A stretch of DNA of 64,000 nucleotides from contig NZ_JAODUA010000007.1 in the NCBI RefSeq assembly GCF_025399895.1, forward strand, positions 62,001 to 126,000, given 5' to 3'. The notes beneath the pieces were generated by a model. That model saw nothing but the letters and a program-made list of their open reading frames with translations. It was not told the origin of the DNA and made no database searches. Source of the DNA: Streptomyces sp. ASQP_92 (lineage in GTDB: Bacteria > Actinomycetota > Actinomycetes > Streptomycetales > Streptomycetaceae). Positions 15,450 to 24,368 of this stretch are shown here, one piece after another. The position numbers and the translations under genes are program-made. Within the stretch, counting starts at the first letter, position 1. Each line of letters begins with the position of its first letter.

Positions 15450-17681
15450 ATGTCCGAGAATCCCGATGCAATCGTCACCGATGCCAAGACGGAGGGCACC
15501 GGCGGCTGCCCGGTGGCGCACCAGCGCGCCCCGCACCCGACGCAGGGCGGCGGCAACCGCCAGTGGTGGCCGGAGCGGCTCAATCTGAAGATCCTCGCCA
15601 AGAACCCCGCCGTGGCCAACCCGCTCGGTGAGGACTTCGACTACGCCGAGGCGTTCAACGCCCTCGACCTGCCGGCGGTCAAGCGCGACATCGCCGAGGT
15701 CCTGACGACGTCCCAGGACTGGTGGCCCGCCGACTTCGGCAACTACGGTCCGCTGATGATCCGTATGGCGTGGCACAGCGCGGGCACGTACCGGATCAGC
15801 GACGGCCGGGGCGGTGCCGGGGCCGGGCAGCAGCGTTTCGCGCCGCTCAACAGCTGGCCGGACAACGTGAGCCTCGACAAGGCGCGCCGGCTGCTGTGGC
15901 CGGTCAAGAAGAAGTACGGCAAGAGCATCTCGTGGGCCGACCTGATGGTCCTCACCGGCAATGTGGCGCTGGAGACGATGGGCTTCAAGACCTTCGGCTT
16001 CGGCGGTGGCCGTGCCGATGTGTGGGAGCCCGACGAGGACGTGTACTGGGGTCCCGAGACCAACTGGCTCGACGACCAGCGCTACACCGGCGACCGTGAG
16101 CTGGAGAACCCGCTCGGCGCGGTCCAGATGGGTCTGATCTACGTCAACCCGGAGGGCCCCAACGGCAATCCGGACCCGATCGCGGCGGCGCGCGACATCC
16201 GTGAGACGTTCCACCGGATGGCGATGAACGACGAGGAGACCGTCGCGCTGATCGCCGGTGGCCACACCTTCGGCAAGACGCACGGCGCGGGCCCGTCCGA
16301 GGCGGTCGGTGACGACCCCGAGGCCGCTTCGCTCGAACAGCAGGGCCTGGGCTGGCGGAACACCCACGGCACCGGTGTGGGTCCCGACGCGATCACCAGC
16401 GGTCTGGAGGGCATCTGGACGAACACGCCGACCGCCTGGGACAACAGCTTCTTCGAGATCCTCTTCGGCTACGAGTGGGAGCTGTTCAAGAGCCCGGCCG
16501 GCGCCCACCAGTGGCGGCCGAAGGACGGCGCCGGTTCGGACACCGTGCCGGACGCCTTCGACGCGTCGAAGAAGCACGCCCCCACGATGCTGACGACCGA
16601 CCTGTCGCTGCGCTTCGACCCGGCGTACGAGCAGATCTCGCGGCGCTTCCTGGCGGACCCGCAGGCGTTCGCGGACGCCTTCGCCCGCGCCTGGTACAAG
16701 CTGACGCACCGCGACATGGGCCCGGTCGTGCGCTACCTCGGGCCGGAGGTCCCCTCCGAGGAGCTGCTGTGGCAGGACCCGCTGCCGGCCCGGACGTACG
16801 ACCTCGTCGACGCCCAGGACATCGCCTCCCTCAAGGAGCAGGTCCTCGCCTCGGGGCTCACGGTGTCGCAGCTCGTGTCGACGGCGTGGGCTGCGGCGTC
16901 CTCGTTCCGCGGCAGTGACAAGCGCGGCGGCGCCAACGGCGGGCGCATCCGGCTCCAGCCGCAGGCCGGCTGGGAGGTCAACGAGCCCGACGAGCTGGCG
17001 GCGGTGCTGCGCACCCTCGAAGGCATCCGTTCGGCGTTCAACTCGGCGCAGTCCGGCGACAAGCAGATCTCGCTGGCCGATCTGGTCGTGCTGGCCGGAG
17101 CGGCGGCGGTGGAGAAGGCCGCGAAGGACGGCGGCGTCGCCGTCGAGGTGCCGTTCGCGGCGGGCCGCGTGGACGCCTCGCAGGAGCAGACGGACGTGGA
17201 GTCCTTCGCCGCCCTGGAGCCGGCGGCCGACGGGTTCCGCAACTACCTGGGCAAGGGCAACCGGCTGCCGGCCGAGTACCTGCTGCTCGACAAGGCGAAC
17301 CTGCTGACGCTGAGCGCCCCCGAGCTGACGGTCCTCGTCGGTGGCCTGCGGGTCCTGGGCGCCACCTACCAGCAGTCCGCGCACGGCGTGTTCACCGACA
17401 CCCCGGGGACGCTCACCAACGACTTCTTCGTGAACCTGCTCGACATGGGGACGACGTGGAAGGCGACGTCCGAGGACCAGAACACCTTCGAGGGCCGCGA
17501 CAGTGCCACGGACCGCGTCCGCTGGACGGGCACCCGCGCCGACCTGGTGTTCGGCTCCAACTCGGAACTGCGCGCGGTCGCCGAGGTGTACGCGAGCGAC
17601 GACGCGAAGGAGAAGTTCACGCACGACTTCGTGGCGGCGTGGACCAAGGTCATGAACCTGGACCGCTTCGATCTGGTCTGA
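15450..17681 (+). CDS. katG: Catalase-peroxidase
   Basis: A 743-aa bifunctional haem catalase-peroxidase, full length. Residues of the distal site are in IRMAWHSAGTYR (Arg, Trp, His). The Tyr of the Met-Tyr-Trp adduct is in GLIYVNPEGPNG, and the proximal His is in LIAGGHTFGKTHG. The C-terminal, haem-free domain is present. ATG 15450 has AAGGA upstream. It removes hydrogen peroxide in the cytosol and is probably under control of the divergent Fur-family gene. A strong hairpin follows the gene. Confidence 0.97.
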   Translation: MSENPDAIVTDAKTEGTGGCPVAHQRAPHPTQGGGNRQWWPERLNLKILAKNPAVANPLGEDFDYAEAFNALDLPAVKRDIAEVLTTSQDWWPADFGNYGPLMIRMAWHSAGTYRISDGRGGAGAGQQRFAPLNSWPDNVSLDKARRLLWPVKKKYGKSISWADLMVLTGNVALETMGFKTFGFGGGRADVWEPDEDVYWGPETNWLDDQRYTGDRELENPLGAVQMGLIYVNPEGPNGNPDPIAAARDIRETFHRMAMNDEETVALIAGGHTFGKTHGAGPSEAVGDDPEAASLEQQGLGWRNTHGTGVGPDAITSGLEGIWTNTPTAWDNSFFEILFGYEWELFKSPAGAHQWRPKDGAGSDTVPDAFDASKKHAPTMLTTDLSLRFDPAYEQISRRFLADPQAFADAFARAWYKLTHRDMGPVVRYLGPEVPSEELLWQDPLPARTYDLVDAQDIASLKEQVLASGLTVSQLVSTAWAAASSFRGSDKRGGANGGRIRLQPQAGWEVNEPDELAAVLRTLEGIRSAFNSAQSGDKQISLADLVVLAGAAAVEKAAKDGGVAVEVPFAAGRVDASQEQTDVESFAALEPAADGFRNYLGKGNRLPAEYLLLDKANLLTLSAPELTVLVGGLRVLGATYQQSAHGVFTDTPGTLTNDFFVNLLDMGTTWKATSEDQNTFEGRDSATDRVRWTGTRADLVFGSNSELRAVAEVYASDDAKEKFTHDFVAAWTKVMNLDRFDLV

Positions 17682-17725
17682 CCCACCCGCCCGGGCCGTC
17701 CTGCGGGGCCGGCCCGGACGTGCCG

Positions 17726-17761
17726 CCGCGCCCCTCACGCCAACAGGCGTGGGGGGCGCGG
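17726..17761 (+). terminator. katG terminator hairpin
   Basis: Two 16-nt arms, CCGCGCCCCTCACGCC and GGCGTGGGGGGCGCGG, close an AACA loop. One G-U/T-G position is the only irregularity. It lies 45 bp after the katG stop and has no U-run, as is common in Streptomyces. Confidence 0.8.
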
Positions 17762-17903
17762 CAGTTGGGCGTCCTCGTTCCGGGCCGCGTGGATGGGGTG
17801 GGGGCGGGCAGACGGAGACGGGAGTGATCTTGCTGGGCGCGGGGTCGCTTCGCTGCCCGCCCGCCCTCCCGGTCCCGAGTCCGCAGTTCGAAGGAGCCCA
17901 CCG

Positions 17904-18614
17904 ATGACGATGCCGGTCCGCCGCCACCCCGCCCTCGCGCAGCGTCGGCGCCAGGCGTTCAGTCTGCGCACCACCTCGCTGGGGTTCGGCCTGGTCGCTC
18001 TCGTCCTGTGGGGAGTGGCACTGACGTTCCGGACGGCCGTGCAGCCGGACTCCCATCCGCTGGGCGCCGTCCTGGCGCTGCTCGCCCTGCTGTTGCTGTC
18101 CACCGCGGCGATACGCAGCAACTGGCTGCGCCGCGCGGCCCGCAGAGCGGCGCTGGAAGCGGCCGTCGCCCCGGAGCCTCCGGCGCCCGTGCTGCCGCCC
18201 ACCGTCGGCGCACCGCAGGCCGCCGACTGCGCCGACATCGACCCGCTGGCCTTCGAGGACGCGGTCTCACGGCTGTGTGAGCGCGACGGCTGCTCGGACG
18301 TGCGGGTGGTGGGCGGAGCGGGCGACCTCGGCGCGGACGTCCTGGCCACCACGCCGGACGGCCGCAGGCTCGTCATCCAGTGCAAGTGCTACGCGCCGGG
18401 CCACAAGGTGGGCTCGCAGGACCTCCAGCGCTTCGGCGGCACCTGTTACGCGGTGCACGACGCCGAGCTGGCCGTGGTCGTCACCACCAGCGAGTTCACG
18501 GACCCGGCCCTCGGCTATGCCGAGCAGTGCGCCATCCTCTGCTTCGACGGTACGTTCCTGCGCGCCTGGAACAACGGGACGGGCCCGGCGCCGTGGGAGC
18601 TCCCCGCGCTGTGA
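17904..18614 (+). CDS. Membrane-anchored Mrr-like PD-(D/E)xK nuclease
   Basis: A 236-aa protein with AAGGAG before ATG 17904. Two hydrophobic segments (about residues 24-43 and 54-70) follow a very basic N-terminus. From about 110 to 225 there is a restriction-endonuclease-like (Mrr/DUF2034) domain: GGAGDLGADVLATT with the metal-binding Asp145, then the QxK variant RLVIQCKCY (Gln159, Lys161). This points to an active DNase held at the membrane facing the cytosol. It is a single gene without methylase. Related proteins are widespread and poorly characterised in actinobacteria. Confidence 0.8.
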   Translation: MTMPVRRHPALAQRRRQAFSLRTTSLGFGLVALVLWGVALTFRTAVQPDSHPLGAVLALLALLLLSTAAIRSNWLRRAARRAALEAAVAPEPPAPVLPPTVGAPQAADCADIDPLAFEDAVSRLCERDGCSDVRVVGGAGDLGADVLATTPDGRRLVIQCKCYAPGHKVGSQDLQRFGGTCYAVHDAELAVVVTTSEFTDPALGYAEQCAILCFDGTFLRAWNNGTGPAPWELPAL

Positions 18615-18656
18615 GGTGGCGGCGCGCGGCTGTGCCCGCCCCGACCGCCCCGGTGT

Positions 18657-19505
18657 TCAGGGGGCCGGGACCGTGCCGACGGCGAGCGTGTTGCCCTCGC
18701 TGATGTAGCCGTGCGGTCCGCGCAGCGGGTGCTCCGCGCCGTCCGCGTCGAGGAACGGCGTCCAGTCGCCGGGAAATCCGGCCTCGGTGGCCTGGCGGGC
18801 GATGCTGGCGCACGCCTGCGTGTAGAAGGCGAGGGCCGCCGGTTCCAGCGGGGCGTGGTGCTCGATCAGCGTCGTCCGTTGGTGCACCGACACCAGGCCC
18901 GCCTCGTCGAGCGCGCGGTGCAGTCGGCGGGTGCGCAGCAACTGGCGTGCGTAGCCGGGGGTGTGGGCGGCGTGCCGGAGGAAGTCGGTGAACTGGAAGG
19001 GGTCGCCGGGGCCCGCGCTGATGAGGGAGGCGTCCAGGTCCTTGACGGCGACGAGTCCGCCCGGCCGCACGACCCGCCTGAACTCCCCCAGGGCGCGGGC
19101 GAGTTCGTCGTCGTCGAGGTATTGGGTGGTGTTGGCGCACCACACGGCGTCGAAGGAGTCGTCCACGTAGGGAAGGTCGCCCACGTCGCCCTGGCGGACC
19201 TCGAAGGTGCCGGGCGCGCGGTGGCGGCCCAGGCGCTCGGCGGCGAGCGCCGCGTTCTCCTCGGCCAGGTCGATCGCCGATACGCCGCCGTCGGGGCCGA
19301 CCAGGTCGGACAGCCAGGGCAGGAACGCGCCGCTGCCGCAACCGGCGTCCAGGACGTGCAGGCCGGGGCGCAGGCCCACCTGGTCGAGCGCGGCCCGGTA
19401 GTGCGGCGCGCAGGCCGCGAAGTGCGCGTCGACGATCTCCTCGTGGGTGAAGCCGAGGCCGGTGGAGGCCGTGTGCCCCCAGGACGCGTGGTCTGTCGTC
19501 AGCAT
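18657..19505 (-). CDS. Class I SAM-dependent methyltransferase
   Basis: A 282-aa protein with the Rossmann SAM site HVLDAGCGSGAFLPWL at about residue 55, then SAIDLAEENAAL and the post-I region QGDVGDLPYVDDSFD. It is similar to UbiE-type small-molecule methyltransferases. It is the last gene of the minus-strand operon that begins with the kinase at 27698 and overlaps the hydrolase by 7 bp. A tailoring O-, N- or C-methylation is likely; the substrate is unknown. Confidence 0.82.
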   Translation of the reverse strand: MLTTDHASWGHTASTGLGFTHEEIVDAHFAACAPHYRAALDQVGLRPGLHVLDAGCGSGAFLPWLSDLVGPDGGVSAIDLAEENAALAAERLGRHRAPGTFEVRQGDVGDLPYVDDSFDAVWCANTTQYLDDDELARALGEFRRVVRPGGLVAVKDLDASLISAGPGDPFQFTDFLRHAAHTPGYARQLLRTRRLHRALDEAGLVSVHQRTTLIEHHAPLEPAALAFYTQACASIARQATEAGFPGDWTPFLDADGAEHPLRGPHGYISEGNTLAVGTVPAP

Positions 19506-20299
19506 GTGCTGTACCCGTTCCGATCCGGTGTGGTGGCGTCGTCGAGCAGGGCGGTGAGGAGGTCGGTGACCTGGTCCGGTGCCTCCAGGGGCTGGAGGTG
19601 GCCGGCGCCGGGCAGGGTGACGAGCCGGCCGCGGGGCAGGGCCTCGGCCGTGGTGGCGGCGTCCTGCGCGGTGACGAGTTCGTCCTCGGCGCCCGTGACG
19701 ACGAGGGCGGGGATGTCGGTGACGCGCAGCACGGGCAGCGAGCCGGGGCGCTCCGCGATGGCGCGCTGCGCCCAGGCCACCGCCTCGGGAGCGGCCCCCT
19801 TCGCCATGGTCAGGACCTCCTCGACCAGGTCGGGGCGGCGCTCCCGGGTGCCCGCGCCCAGGAGCAGCGGGGTGGTGCGTGCGACCAGTTGGTCGCGGAG
19901 GGTGTCGTCGAGCATCAGGTCGGCGAACCTGCGGCGTTCGGCGGCCGCTTGGGGGGTGTCCGGGGCGGCGCGGGCCGCGAACAGGGCCAGGGCGCGGACC
20001 CGGCCGGGGTGGCGGCGCAGGAACGTCATGGCCACGTATCCGCCCATCGAGCATCCGGCGAGGGCCACTTCGCGGATGCCGTGCTCGTCGAGGAGGGCGG
20101 CGAGGTCGTCGGCGACCGTCTCCAGGGAGGGTGGTTCGGCGCCCAGGGGGGTGGCACCGAAGCCGCGCTGGTCGGGTGTGAGGACGGTGTGGCCGCGGGC
20201 GCGCAGGGCGCGTGCCGGGGCGTCCCACATGGGGGAGGCGAGCGGCAGGGCGTGCAGCAGGACGACCGGCAGGGGCGCGGGGCGGGGGGTGTCGGGCAT
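19499..20299 (-). CDS. Alpha/beta hydrolase
   Basis: A 266-aa alpha/beta-hydrolase fold protein. The nucleophile elbow is LAGCSMGGYVAM, the acid lies in VVTGAEDELVTA and the catalytic His in LPGAGHLQPLE. The oxyanion region is VVLLHALPLASPMWD. It could hydrolyse an ester, lactone or thioester intermediate, or catalyse a cyclisation. It overlaps both neighbours, so it is translated with the rest of the operon. There is no secretion signal. Confidence 0.83.
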   Translation of the reverse strand: MPDTPRPAPLPVVLLHALPLASPMWDAPARALRARGHTVLTPDQRGFGATPLGAEPPSLETVADDLAALLDEHGIREVALAGCSMGGYVAMTFLRRHPGRVRALALFAARAAPDTPQAAAERRRFADLMLDDTLRDQLVARTTPLLLGAGTRERRPDLVEEVLTMAKGAAPEAVAWAQRAIAERPGSLPVLRVTDIPALVVTGAEDELVTAQDAATTAEALPRGRLVTLPGAGHLQPLEAPDQVTDLLTALLDDATTPDRNGYSTC

Positions 20300-20949
20300 C
20301 AGGGGGCGTTCCGTTCGGCGTCGGCGACCAGGGCTGCGGCGCGCGGGGTGAGGGGGGTGTCGCGCAGCCAGGCCAGGGTCACGGGGGCGGGGGGCAGGTC
20401 GTGGATGGGTACGGCCCTGATGTGGGGTGGCAGCACCGCGTCGAGCGACTGGAAGGACACATGGACGGCGTGGGTGGTGGCGAGGATCTCGGCCATGCCC
20501 TCGACGGTGGTCATCGGATGGACGCGCCGGAGCGGAACGCCGGTGGGGGTGCGGGGCGGCACCACCAAGTCCCAGACGTAGGGCGGGAATTGACCGGGGC
20601 AGGAGAACGCGTCGTAGAGGGCCGCTTCCTCGATCGACACCGAGGCGCGGTCCGCGAGGGGGTGGCCGGCGCCGACGATCAGCGCGCGCCCGTCGTGGGC
20701 CACCGGCCCGCTGACGGCGACGTCCGGTTCCTGGAGCCCGTATTTGACGATCATGACGTCCACGGTGTGTTCGCGCAGCGGACGGAACGGCTCGGCGACG
20801 TCGTACGGGACGAAGTCCACGTCCTGCGGGCGGTGTCCCGCGCCCGTGATGATGCGGGTGGCGAGGTGGGAGGCGCCGTGGATGCCCAGGCGGACGCGGC
20901 GGGGCGGAGCCTGCTTCCCGGTCGTGGGTGCGGGCGGGGTGGGGGGCAT
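20299..20949 (-). CDS. LysR-type effector-binding domain without HTH
   Basis: A 216-aa protein that resembles only the periplasmic-binding-protein-like effector domain of LysR regulators: RVRLGIHGASHLATRIITG, HTVDVMIVKYGL, ALIVGAGHPLAD, MTTVEGMAEILATTHAV. The N-terminal winged helix is absent, and the preceding ORF ends 1 bp upstream with no HTH. It may be a ligand-binding accessory protein, a chaperone for an intermediate, or an enzyme derived from this fold. Its location inside a biosynthetic operon favours a role on the pathway or in feedback sensing. Confidence 0.7.
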   Translation of the reverse strand: MPPTPPAPTTGKQAPPRRVRLGIHGASHLATRIITGAGHRPQDVDFVPYDVAEPFRPLREHTVDVMIVKYGLQEPDVAVSGPVAHDGRALIVGAGHPLADRASVSIEEAALYDAFSCPGQFPPYVWDLVVPPRTPTGVPLRRVHPMTTVEGMAEILATTHAVHVSFQSLDAVLPPHIRAVPIHDLPPAPVTLAWLRDTPLTPRAAALVADAERNAP

Positions 20950-20950
20950 C

Positions 20951-21754
20951 TCAGGTCTCCTCGGTCAGTGCGGCGTAGGCGCGGAGTGCGTCGGTGCGCC
21001 GGGGGTCGGCGTCGACGCGCAGGGCGGCGAAGGGGAGGGCCAGCCCGGTCAGGCGGGGCACGGAGCGCAGGGTGAGCCGGTCCCCGGGGGCGATCAGCTG
21101 GTCCAGGACCGCCTCGACGAGGAGGTGGTTCACCTGAACCAGGAGCTGGGAGATGGTGACCTGGGCGGTGGCGATGTAGAGGTCCCGGTGGAGGGGCGGG
21201 CGGCTGGCGCCGCCGTGGGCCGGCCCGGGGACCTCGATGGTGAGGGGGCTCCACGCGGACAGCTCCCGGGAAGCGTCGAGCGTCTTGAGCAGGCGGCGCA
21301 GGGCGGTGGTGGTCTCCTGCGGGGCGGGCCCCGCCCACGCGGCGGAGCCGTCGTCGGCCACGTGGTCGAAGGCGAAGCGTTCGGCGAGGTTGTCCGGGCG
21401 GCCCGCGAGGAACACGGTCCGGGTGAAGTCCCGCCGCCATGACGCGGCGCGCTCCCGCGGCACGGACAGCGCGAACCGGCAGGTCTCGGCCACCCATCGC
21501 GGGAGGTGGAAGCGGTCCACGACGGCGACGACCAGATGCGGGCCGCCCGGGTCGCTCTCCGCCTCGGCGGCCAGGGCGGCCCGCGCGCCGAGCAGGCCCT
21601 GGGGGGTGGTCAGGTCGCACCGCGCGGCCAGTTCGGGGCGGGCCGCGCGCAGCCGACCGGCCGCGACACTGAGCAGCAGCTCGGGCCCCAGGCGCGTCGG
21701 TTCCTCGAGGGGGACGCCGGGTGCGCGCGGGGAGTCGAGGACGTGAGGGTTCAT
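20951..21754 (-). CDS. Hypothetical protein (DUF6182-like)
   Basis: A 267-aa cytosolic protein that I cannot assign with certainty. It resembles what I recall as DUF6182 of Streptomyces (LLLSVAAGRLRAARPELAAR; WRRDFTRTVFLAGRPDNLAE). A conserved-looking C-terminal part has RDLYIATAQVTISQLLVQVN. No signal peptide, membrane helix or familiar active-site motif is visible. It overlaps the upstream gene by 4 bp (ATGA) and ends 1 bp before the LysR-domain gene. Tight coupling suggests that it acts with the preceding synthetase-like protein. Confidence 0.6.
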   Translation of the reverse strand: MNPHVLDSPRAPGVPLEEPTRLGPELLLSVAAGRLRAARPELAARCDLTTPQGLLGARAALAAEAESDPGGPHLVVAVVDRFHLPRWVAETCRFALSVPRERAASWRRDFTRTVFLAGRPDNLAERFAFDHVADDGSAAWAGPAPQETTTALRRLLKTLDASRELSAWSPLTIEVPGPAHGGASRPPLHRDLYIATAQVTISQLLVQVNHLLVEAVLDQLIAPGDRLTLRSVPRLTGLALPFAALRVDADPRRTDALRAYAALTEET

Positions 21755-22926
21755 GGTGACACCGTGGTGAGCAGGGAGCGGGCCGGGGCGGGGCCGCGCC
21801 GGCTGAGCAGGGACGAGGTGAGCCGGTAGGGGTCGATGTGGGTGTGGCCGCGGCGGTGGCGCTGGAGCAGCGCGGGCAGCGCGTCGGGGCCCGGCTCGGG
21901 GGCCTGTTCGGCGCGGTCCAGGAGGTGTTCGGCGCGCAGCAGGCTTTTGCGGAGCAGGTCGTGCCGGAAGGATTCCCGCTGGCCCGGTCCGAGGGTGGCG
22001 ATGAAGTAGAGCCGCATGCCGAGCCGGAGAGCGGCGGGGTCGGCGGCGTCGGTGAGGGAGCGCAGCAGGGTGTCCACGGTGTGGTCGTGCCAGCCGCCGT
22101 GCCGGGCCGAGGTGATCCGGCCGTCGATGGGGACGCGGCCGATCGGCACCCGGTGCACGGTGGGCCCCTTGTGGGCCAGTACGCGCTCCAACAGGCGGTA
22201 GTCGGGGTCGAGTTCACGGTCGTACAGGACGGCGATCTCGTCGTAGTGGGGTGCCAGCGGCAGGAGTTCGCGCAGGGCGCAGGCGAGGTAGTTGGGGCGG
22301 CCGTCGGCGGTGACGATCTGCCGCAGCGGCAGGCCGTACCGGGTGGCGTCCAGGTAGACCGGGCCGCCCACGTCCCGCTGGTCCAGCCCGAGGCCCGCGG
22401 CCAGCAGGTCCTCGATCATCTCCTCCAGGGCGAACCCGGGGGGCTGGTGGGAGAGCAGTCCGGGGTCGTGCAGACCGAGCCGTTCGTAGTGGCCCTGCCA
22501 CAGCCGCAGCACCTGGGCCGCGGCCGGGTGTACGAAGCCGTTGCTCTCGACGGCCTCGGCGTAGGGGCGCAGGTCGCCGGCGGTGGGGGGCCGGCCCTCG
22601 GCCCGGTAGCGGACGTACAGCTCACCGATGTCCGTCTCGGTCAGGTCCGCGTAGTGGGTGTCGCCCTGGGTGCGGTCGAGGAACTCCCAGAAACCCAGGG
22701 TCTGTTCGGTGAGGTGGTAGGTGGTGTGGCTGTAGCGGAACGTGACGTCGGCGGAGGGCCGGGTGGCCCGGTACATGACGTCCGCCCACAGCAGCCCCTT
22801 GAGGTGACTGGGCGTCAGGGGTTTGGACGGGGTGACGGTGACGGGAGCGAGCAGCACCTTGCGCCGGGTGCCGGGGGCCGGCTCCTCGACCGGCCGGGCG
22901 GTGGCCGTCGCCGCGCCGGCCCTCAT
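21751..22926 (-). CDS. Unknown protein, possible class-I aminoacyl-tRNA-synthetase-like fold
   Basis: A 391-aa protein with no family I can name. Its layout recalls the catalytic domain of class-I aminoacyl-tRNA synthetases. Near the N-terminus, PSKPLTPSHLKGLLWADV looks like a HIGH region with only the last His kept. NYLACALRELLP and AVLYDRELDPDYRLLERVL occupy the position of the nucleotide-binding strand and helix. VPIDGRITSARHGGW then stands where a KMSKS loop would be. If right, it could adenylate or ligate an amino acid without tRNA. It overlaps the flanking genes by 4 bp on each side. The fold assignment is inference from motif order only. Confidence 0.5.
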   Translation of the reverse strand: MRAGAATATARPVEEPAPGTRRKVLLAPVTVTPSKPLTPSHLKGLLWADVMYRATRPSADVTFRYSHTTYHLTEQTLGFWEFLDRTQGDTHYADLTETDIGELYVRYRAEGRPPTAGDLRPYAEAVESNGFVHPAAAQVLRLWQGHYERLGLHDPGLLSHQPPGFALEEMIEDLLAAGLGLDQRDVGGPVYLDATRYGLPLRQIVTADGRPNYLACALRELLPLAPHYDEIAVLYDRELDPDYRLLERVLAHKGPTVHRVPIGRVPIDGRITSARHGGWHDHTVDTLLRSLTDAADPAALRLGMRLYFIATLGPGQRESFRHDLLRKSLLRAEHLLDRAEQAPEPGPDALPALLQRHRRGHTHIDPYRLTSSLLSRRGPAPARSLLTTVSP

Positions 22927-24368
22927 CTCCGCTCCCCGGCGCCGAGGGCGGCGAGCAGTTCCGCACGGGTGGGGGGCCGCTGCCCGGCCGGGGCGGCGGG
23001 GGCGCGGCGCACCCGCTGCGTGAAGCCGGCCGCGTCGAAGACGTCCTCGGGCGTGTTCAGACCCATCAAGACGCGGACGAGTCCGCGCCAGACCGCGGCG
23101 TCGCCGGCGGCGGCCCCGGCGATCTCCGCGAGATGGGGGCGGCCGCGCGGGGCGGGTGGGGCGGGCGGCGGCGGGGCGCCCTCGGCGCGGGAGCGCCACA
23201 GCGCGGCGCGCGCCCCGCTGTCGTGGGTGGCCTGGTCGAACCAGGGGCGGTAGAGGTCGTCGGCGAGACGCACGGCGCGTTCGCTCTGCTCCCTGCCCGG
23301 CTCGGGGTGCGCGGTGAGCAACTCGGCCAGTTCGAAGGCGTGTTGGAGGGCCAGCGACATGCCGCGCCCGTACAGCGGGTCGGTGACGCAGGCGGCGTCC
23401 CCGACGGGGAACAGGGCGGTGGCCTGGCGCGGTCCGGGCCGCGCGGTGGAGCGCAGCACGTTCGGGGGCGTGGTGATGGCCCGCACCTCGGACAGGGGCG
23501 TCGCGACGCGCTCGTCCGTCCACGGCGCCACATGCGGCGACAGCCGGGCGGCGGCGGTGAAACCGGCCGGGGTGCGCAGGGCGTCGGTGGCCGGGTCGGC
23601 GGTCGGCGCCCCGAGCGCGATGGCGAAGGTGCCGTTGTCGGCGGGGTGCACGACGGCCGCCCAGTGGTCCCAGATGCCTCCGGCGGCGTTGCCCCGGTTG
23701 AGCGGCCCGGGGAAGGTCTGGCCGGGTGTGTCCAGGCGGTAGAAGCGGGTGAAGCAGCGCAGCTCGGTGGGGCCCGTCAGGTCGACGCCCACCGGCAGAC
23801 CGACGTCCGCCAGCCAGGAGAGGGAGGCGGCGCGCCGGCCCGTGGCGTCCACCACGTAGCGGGCCGGCACGGGGGCACCGAGGCCGGTCACGACACCGGT
23901 GACGCGGGTCCGGGACGGGTCCAGGAGCAGGCCCCGCACGGTCGTGCCGTGCTCCAGGGTGACGCCCGGCAGGTTCCGCACCCCCCGGTACAGGAGCAGT
24001 TCGAGGAAGGTGCGGCGCACCGCGAGGGCCACCAGGTCGTCGTCGGCCGGTTCGCGGGGCCCGGCGGGCGCGGCCGCGGTGAGGTCGAGGAGCTGGGCGC
24101 CGTCCGCCAGGGCGCTTTCGAGGAGCCACGGCGCCCGCCGGCGCAGCACGCGCACCCCGAGCGAGGTGAGGATGTGGGAGTGGCCGCTCTGGGGGACGGT
24201 GGGGCGCTCCCACAGTTCGGCGGCCTTGGCGGCGGGTCCTTCCGGGGGCGGGGCGGAGCGTTCCAGGACCCGTACGGGCAGGCCGCGTTCGGCCAGGGCC
24301 AGGGCGGTGGCGAGCCCGGCGATGCTGCCGCCCACCACGACGACGGGGGTGGCGCCGGGCGTGGTCAA
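22923..24368 (-). CDS. FAD-dependent monooxygenase
   Basis: A 481-aa class-A flavoprotein. Its FAD motif VVVVGGSIAGLATALALAERG lies at the N-terminus, with a GD motif LFPVGDAACVTDPLYGRGMSLAL at about 330. There is no halogenase WxWxIP motif. The TTG start at 24368 overlaps the methyltransferase stop (TTGA), like the ATGA/GTGA junctions elsewhere in this operon, and gives a proper N-terminus; longer frames are shadows. It probably hydroxylates or epoxidises the pathway intermediate, using NAD(P)H and oxygen. Confidence 0.85.
   Translation of the reverse strand: MTTPGATPVVVVGGSIAGLATALALAERGLPVRVLERSAPPPEGPAAKAAELWERPTVPQSGHSHILTSLGVRVLRRRAPWLLESALADGAQLLDLTAAAPAGPREPADDDLVALAVRRTFLELLLYRGVRNLPGVTLEHGTTVRGLLLDPSRTRVTGVVTGLGAPVPARYVVDATGRRAASLSWLADVGLPVGVDLTGPTELRCFTRFYRLDTPGQTFPGPLNRGNAAGGIWDHWAAVVHPADNGTFAIALGAPTADPATDALRTPAGFTAAARLSPHVAPWTDERVATPLSEVRAITTPPNVLRSTARPGPRQATALFPVGDAACVTDPLYGRGMSLALQHAFELAELLTAHPEPGREQSERAVRLADDLYRPWFDQATHDSGARAALWRSRAEGAPPPPAPPAPRGRPHLAEIAGAAAGDAAVWRGLVRVLMGLNTPEDVFDAAGFTQRVRRAPAAPAGQRPPTRAELLAALGAGERR

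Noticed and set aside
22923..24368. Flavin-dependent halogenase
   Set aside because: The WxWxIP motif and the conserved Lys region of halogenases are not seen; the protein fits class-A monooxygenases.
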